Source: UBA3071 sp965369635
GTDB taxonomy: Bacteria > Chloroflexota > Anaerolineae > UBA3071
Length of the DNA stretch: 7,114 nt
Direction of reading: 5' to 3'
Assembly (NCBI GenBank): GCA_965369635.1
Contig: CBDURC010000158.1
Coordinates: forward strand, 1 to 7,114
The translations under genes and the position numbers were made by a program. Under the pieces are notes generated by a model that saw nothing but the letters and a program-made list of their open reading frames with translations, had not been told where the DNA came from and did not search any database. Below are positions 5,191 to 7,114 of this stretch, one piece after another (the first letter of the stretch is position 1; each line of letters begins with the position of its first letter).

Positions 5191-6372
5191 ATGAGACTAT
5201 TGCGGCAATCATGCCTCTGGCCAACAATGCTGGTCCTTATTGTTGGCCTTTTCATGCTGACCGGATGTTCGTCAAGCGGTGTCAGGGGGGAGCAGGTTGC
5301 GCAAGGCGATGCTAGGGTTGTTCAGCAAGAAACGGGGCAGGAAACACAGACCCCAGAAGCTGCGACGCTACCGCCAACCTCTACGCCCATGCTGTCTCCT
5401 TCTGCGACCTGCTCCCCCTCTGCGCTGCCCCCCAGTCCGACGCCAGCAGACGTCTTTGCTGCGGCCACGCAGGTGGTCAAGGAAACGGAACAAGGGCAAG
5501 AGATTGAAACGCCAGCCAACGAGGCGACGGCTCAGATCAGGGCGATCCTGGCAACTGCGGCCGCGCTGAGGGCGGCCACTCCTGGTCCCAGTGTAGCGGT
5601 GATTTCGGCGACCTCGACACCAATAGCACTGCCAACACCAACGCCGGAACCAGCCGAGACACCAACGCCGCTGCCTACGCCAACGCCGGAACCGACCGAG
5701 ACGCCAACACCGGTGATGATCTACCTGGAGGATCTTCCTGCTCCGACGCCTACTCCTGTTGAGGACAAGCCTACGCCCACACCGACACCGGTGTTCCCGG
5801 AAGTGCTTGTGGGCAAGATCCTCTTCTGGTCTAACATGGGCGGTGGTAAGCACCCGCGGGTGTATGCGGTGAATCCAGACGGTTCTCGGGTGGCGATTCT
5901 AACAAGCAAGTGGCCCTGGCACCGTGCCAAGGCACGGGATGCGTTCTCTGCCGACGGTGCCTACCGGGCCTATGCGGAGGAGGAAGGGAGCGGTCTTGTG
6001 CAAATCTTCCACTACGACTACGTCAACGATGCTCCGCGCCAGACAACGTTCTTCGGCGCTGGCACCGCTTGGTCACCTGCCTGGTCACCCACAAGCAGTG
6101 TCATAGCCCTTGTTTCCAGCGAGACTGGCAATGACGAGATATGGATTGTGGAAAAGGATGATCCCCCTGCAATACAGTTGACACATAATGACTGGGAATG
6201 GGATCATCATCCTAGCTGGTCACCAGATGGCAAACAGATTGTGTTTTCGTCAAACCGCTCAGGAAGACGCCAACTGTGGTTAATGGAGGCTGACGGCGGC
6301 AACCAGCACCCCATCAGTGATTTCTCGTACGATGCCTGGGACCCGGTTTGGGTCAAATACCCGGATTCGTGA
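5191..6372 (+). CDS. Pro/Thr-linker lipoprotein with a PD40/TolB-like propeller
   Basis: This 393-residue exported lipoprotein has an N-terminal signal (MRLLRQ, then a hydrophobic stretch about 10-22) ending in the lipobox LTGC, with the lipidated cysteine at residue 26. Residues about 27-205 are a low-complexity stalk rich in Pro, Thr, Glu and Ala, including TPTPEPAETPTP and TPTPEPTETPTP repeats. Residues about 207-390 carry PD40/TolB-like blades, for example ILFWSNMGGGKHPRVYAVNPDGSR, SSVIALVSSETGNDEIWIV and WSPDGKQIVFSSNRSGRRQ, the last being the most typical. Only three or four blades are present, fewer than the six or seven of a closed propeller, so it may dimerise or have partly diverged blades. 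The ligand is unknown. The ribosome binding site is intact, but the IS next to it separates the gene from anything farther upstream. It may once have been co-transcribed with the propeller gene at 2002-3576. Confidence 0.85.
   Translation: MRLLRQSCLWPTMLVLIVGLFMLTGCSSSGVRGEQVAQGDARVVQQETGQETQTPEAATLPPTSTPMLSPSATCSPSALPPSPTPADVFAAATQVVKETEQGQEIETPANEATAQIRAILATAAALRAATPGPSVAVISATSTPIALPTPTPEPAETPTPLPTPTPEPTETPTPVMIYLEDLPAPTPTPVEDKPTPTPTPVFPEVLVGKILFWSNMGGGKHPRVYAVNPDGSRVAILTSKWPWHRAKARDAFSADGAYRAYAEEEGSGLVQIFHYDYVNDAPRQTTFFGAGTAWSPAWSPTSSVIALVSSETGNDEIWIVEKDDPPAIQLTHNDWEWDHHPSWSPDGKQIVFSSNRSGRRQLWLMEADGGNQHPISDFSYDAWDPVWVKYPDS
5639..5712 (+). repeat. 42-bp tandem repeat encoding the Pro/Thr stalk
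   Basis: Two consecutive copies (5639-5680 and a partial 5681-5712) encode PTPEPAETPTPLPT and PTPEPTETPTPV. Repeats of this kind vary in number between strains by slippage and set stalk length in surface lipoproteins. Confidence 0.7.
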
Positions 6373-6431
6373 CGAGGGTGTTGCAGCAACTGCGAGAAGC
6401 TATGCATACATGACTGCAGGCAAAGCTGTCA

Positions 6432-6545
6432 GTGGCCGCAAGGCTGGAACTAGGAGCGGCGTGGGCCATCATACGACCCCTGTTCACGATGGTGATTTTC
6501 AACCTGTTCTTCGGCAAGCTAGCCCAAATGCCCTCGGATGAGTGA
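6432..6545 (+). pseudogene. Relic of an ABC-2 type polysaccharide-export permease
   Basis: The frame closing at TGA 6543-6545 encodes, near its end, LGAAWAIIRPLFTMVIF then NLFFGKLAQMPSDE. This closely resembles the first membrane segment of ABC-2 permeases that export O-antigen, teichoic acid or capsule chains, where I recall LGAAWAIIQPLFTMVVF..FFGRLAK.PSDG. The match breaks right after PSD, where a stop follows; the other membrane helices are missing, and the expected cytoplasmic N-terminus is not readable upstream, where the frame reaches a TGA at 6411-6413. A functional permease is about 260-290 residues, so this is a short internal relic. It fits with the aminotransferase relic at 1243-1350. 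Recognition is from memory of the motif. Confidence 0.65.
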
Positions 6546-6548
6546 TTC

Positions 6549-7114
6549 ATGTTTCATTCTGTATCCCAACCTCTATCCTCTCTATTCTCTACCCTCCGTT
6601 CCACCATCTCTGGCCAGGCGGCGCTGCATCACGTTGCTGCCATCAGCCAGTATCATCGTATCCAGGCCAGCCCTGGCTACCGCGCCGCCGCGGGCTACGT
6701 CGCCGAACAACTGGAAGCTGCCGGCCTTGACGTGCGTGTGCTCAGCTACCCGGCCACCGATAGTGCCTGCTACTGGACGATGGACGCCTGGCAGGAGTGG
6801 GACTGCCGGGAGGCCACGCTGCATCTCCTGCACGACGATGAGCCACCCGAACTGCTCTGCGACTACCGCTCCCTGCCCACGTCGCTTATCCAGCGCAGCG
6901 TCAGCTTCGATGGCCAGGTGGAAGTCGTGCTGCTGGAAGACGGCACGCGCCCCGAGCACTACGGCGCCGTTGACGTGCGGGGCAAGCTGGTGCTCAGCGA
7001 CGGCGATCCCGATCAGGTCTACGATCTGGCGGTGGCGCAGCGCGGCGCGCTGGGCATCCTCTGCGACCGCATGGAGCCCAAGGCTCCCGGCCGCAGCAAG
7101 CTCGACCTGCCCGA
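6549..7114 (+). CDS. Putative M28-type/PA-domain peptidase, 5' part only
   Basis: An open frame of 188 codons starts at ATG 6549, immediately after an in-frame TGA (6543-6545), and runs off the window. The protein begins MFHSVSQPLSSL. It continues with a helical region containing HRIQASPGYRAAAGYVAEQLEAAGL (about 36-60), typical of the N-terminus of M28-like aminopeptidases that trim peptides with two zinc ions. Residues about 150-180, DVRGKLVLSDGDPDQVYDLAVAQRGALGIL, resemble a protease-associated (PA) domain core of the 'GK.vl..G......A...GA.G.l' kind. The zinc-binding residues lie beyond the window, so catalysis cannot be judged. No signal peptide is seen, so a cytoplasmic enzyme is likely. 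The ribosome binding site is weak (GGATGAG) and lies on the end of the permease relic. Confidence 0.65.
   Translation, partial: MFHSVSQPLSSLFSTLRSTISGQAALHHVAAISQYHRIQASPGYRAAAGYVAEQLEAAGLDVRVLSYPATDSACYWTMDAWQEWDCREATLHLLHDDEPPELLCDYRSLPTSLIQRSVSFDGQVEVVLLEDGTRPEHYGAVDVRGKLVLSDGDPDQVYDLAVAQRGALGILCDRMEPKAPGRSKLDLP

Noticed and set aside
5368..5853. Arg/Gly/Trp-rich open frame on the - strand
   Set aside because: Artefact of the Pro/Thr repeat codons of the lipoprotein gene read antisense.

Overview
This window looks like an accessory stretch of a Chloroflexota-like chromosome (Anaerolineae or a relative). The assignment is inference from protein style: a secreted beta-propeller protein ending in an LFLPxVxR-type tail, a lipoprotein with a long Pro/Thr 'TPTPEP' linker, an IS701-type transposase, and a peptidase-like N-terminus of a kind I associate with that phylum. 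No rRNA, tRNA or CRISPR array was seen.

Layout. 1-325: non-coding, with a 36-bp direct repeat built from 9-bp GCCGATGGA-like units. 326-1129 (+): Fpg/Nei-family DNA glycosylase with two lesion- and opposite-base-recognition arginines replaced. 1130-2001: hairpins and gene relics, namely the C-terminal tail of a DegT/DnrJ/EryC1 sugar aminotransferase (1243-1350), an unrecognised C-terminal fragment (1446-1586), a perfect-consensus promoter-like pair (1442-1469) and the leader of the next gene. 2002-3576 (+): secreted seven-bladed PD40/TolB-like propeller with a C-terminal Ig-like region. 3651-5174: an IS701-family insertion sequence whose transposase (- strand) is split at an in-frame A AAA AAG slippery heptamer. 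5191-6372 (+): lipoprotein with a Pro/Thr linker and a short PD40 propeller; the IS right end lies 16 bp before its start codon. 6432-6545 (+): relic of an ABC-2 polysaccharide-export permease. 6549-7114 (+): 5' part of a putative M28-type/PA-domain peptidase that runs off the window.

How the parts relate. The two propeller proteins are both exported, one probably released or surface-attached and one lipid-anchored. They would lie about 90 bp apart without the IS, so they may once have been co-transcribed. The aminotransferase and ABC-permease relics suggest that a surface-polysaccharide locus was dismantled here. The most unusual points are the possible programmed frameshift in the IS701 transposase and the altered active-site signature of the Fpg-like glycosylase. 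No clearly new multi-gene system is visible.
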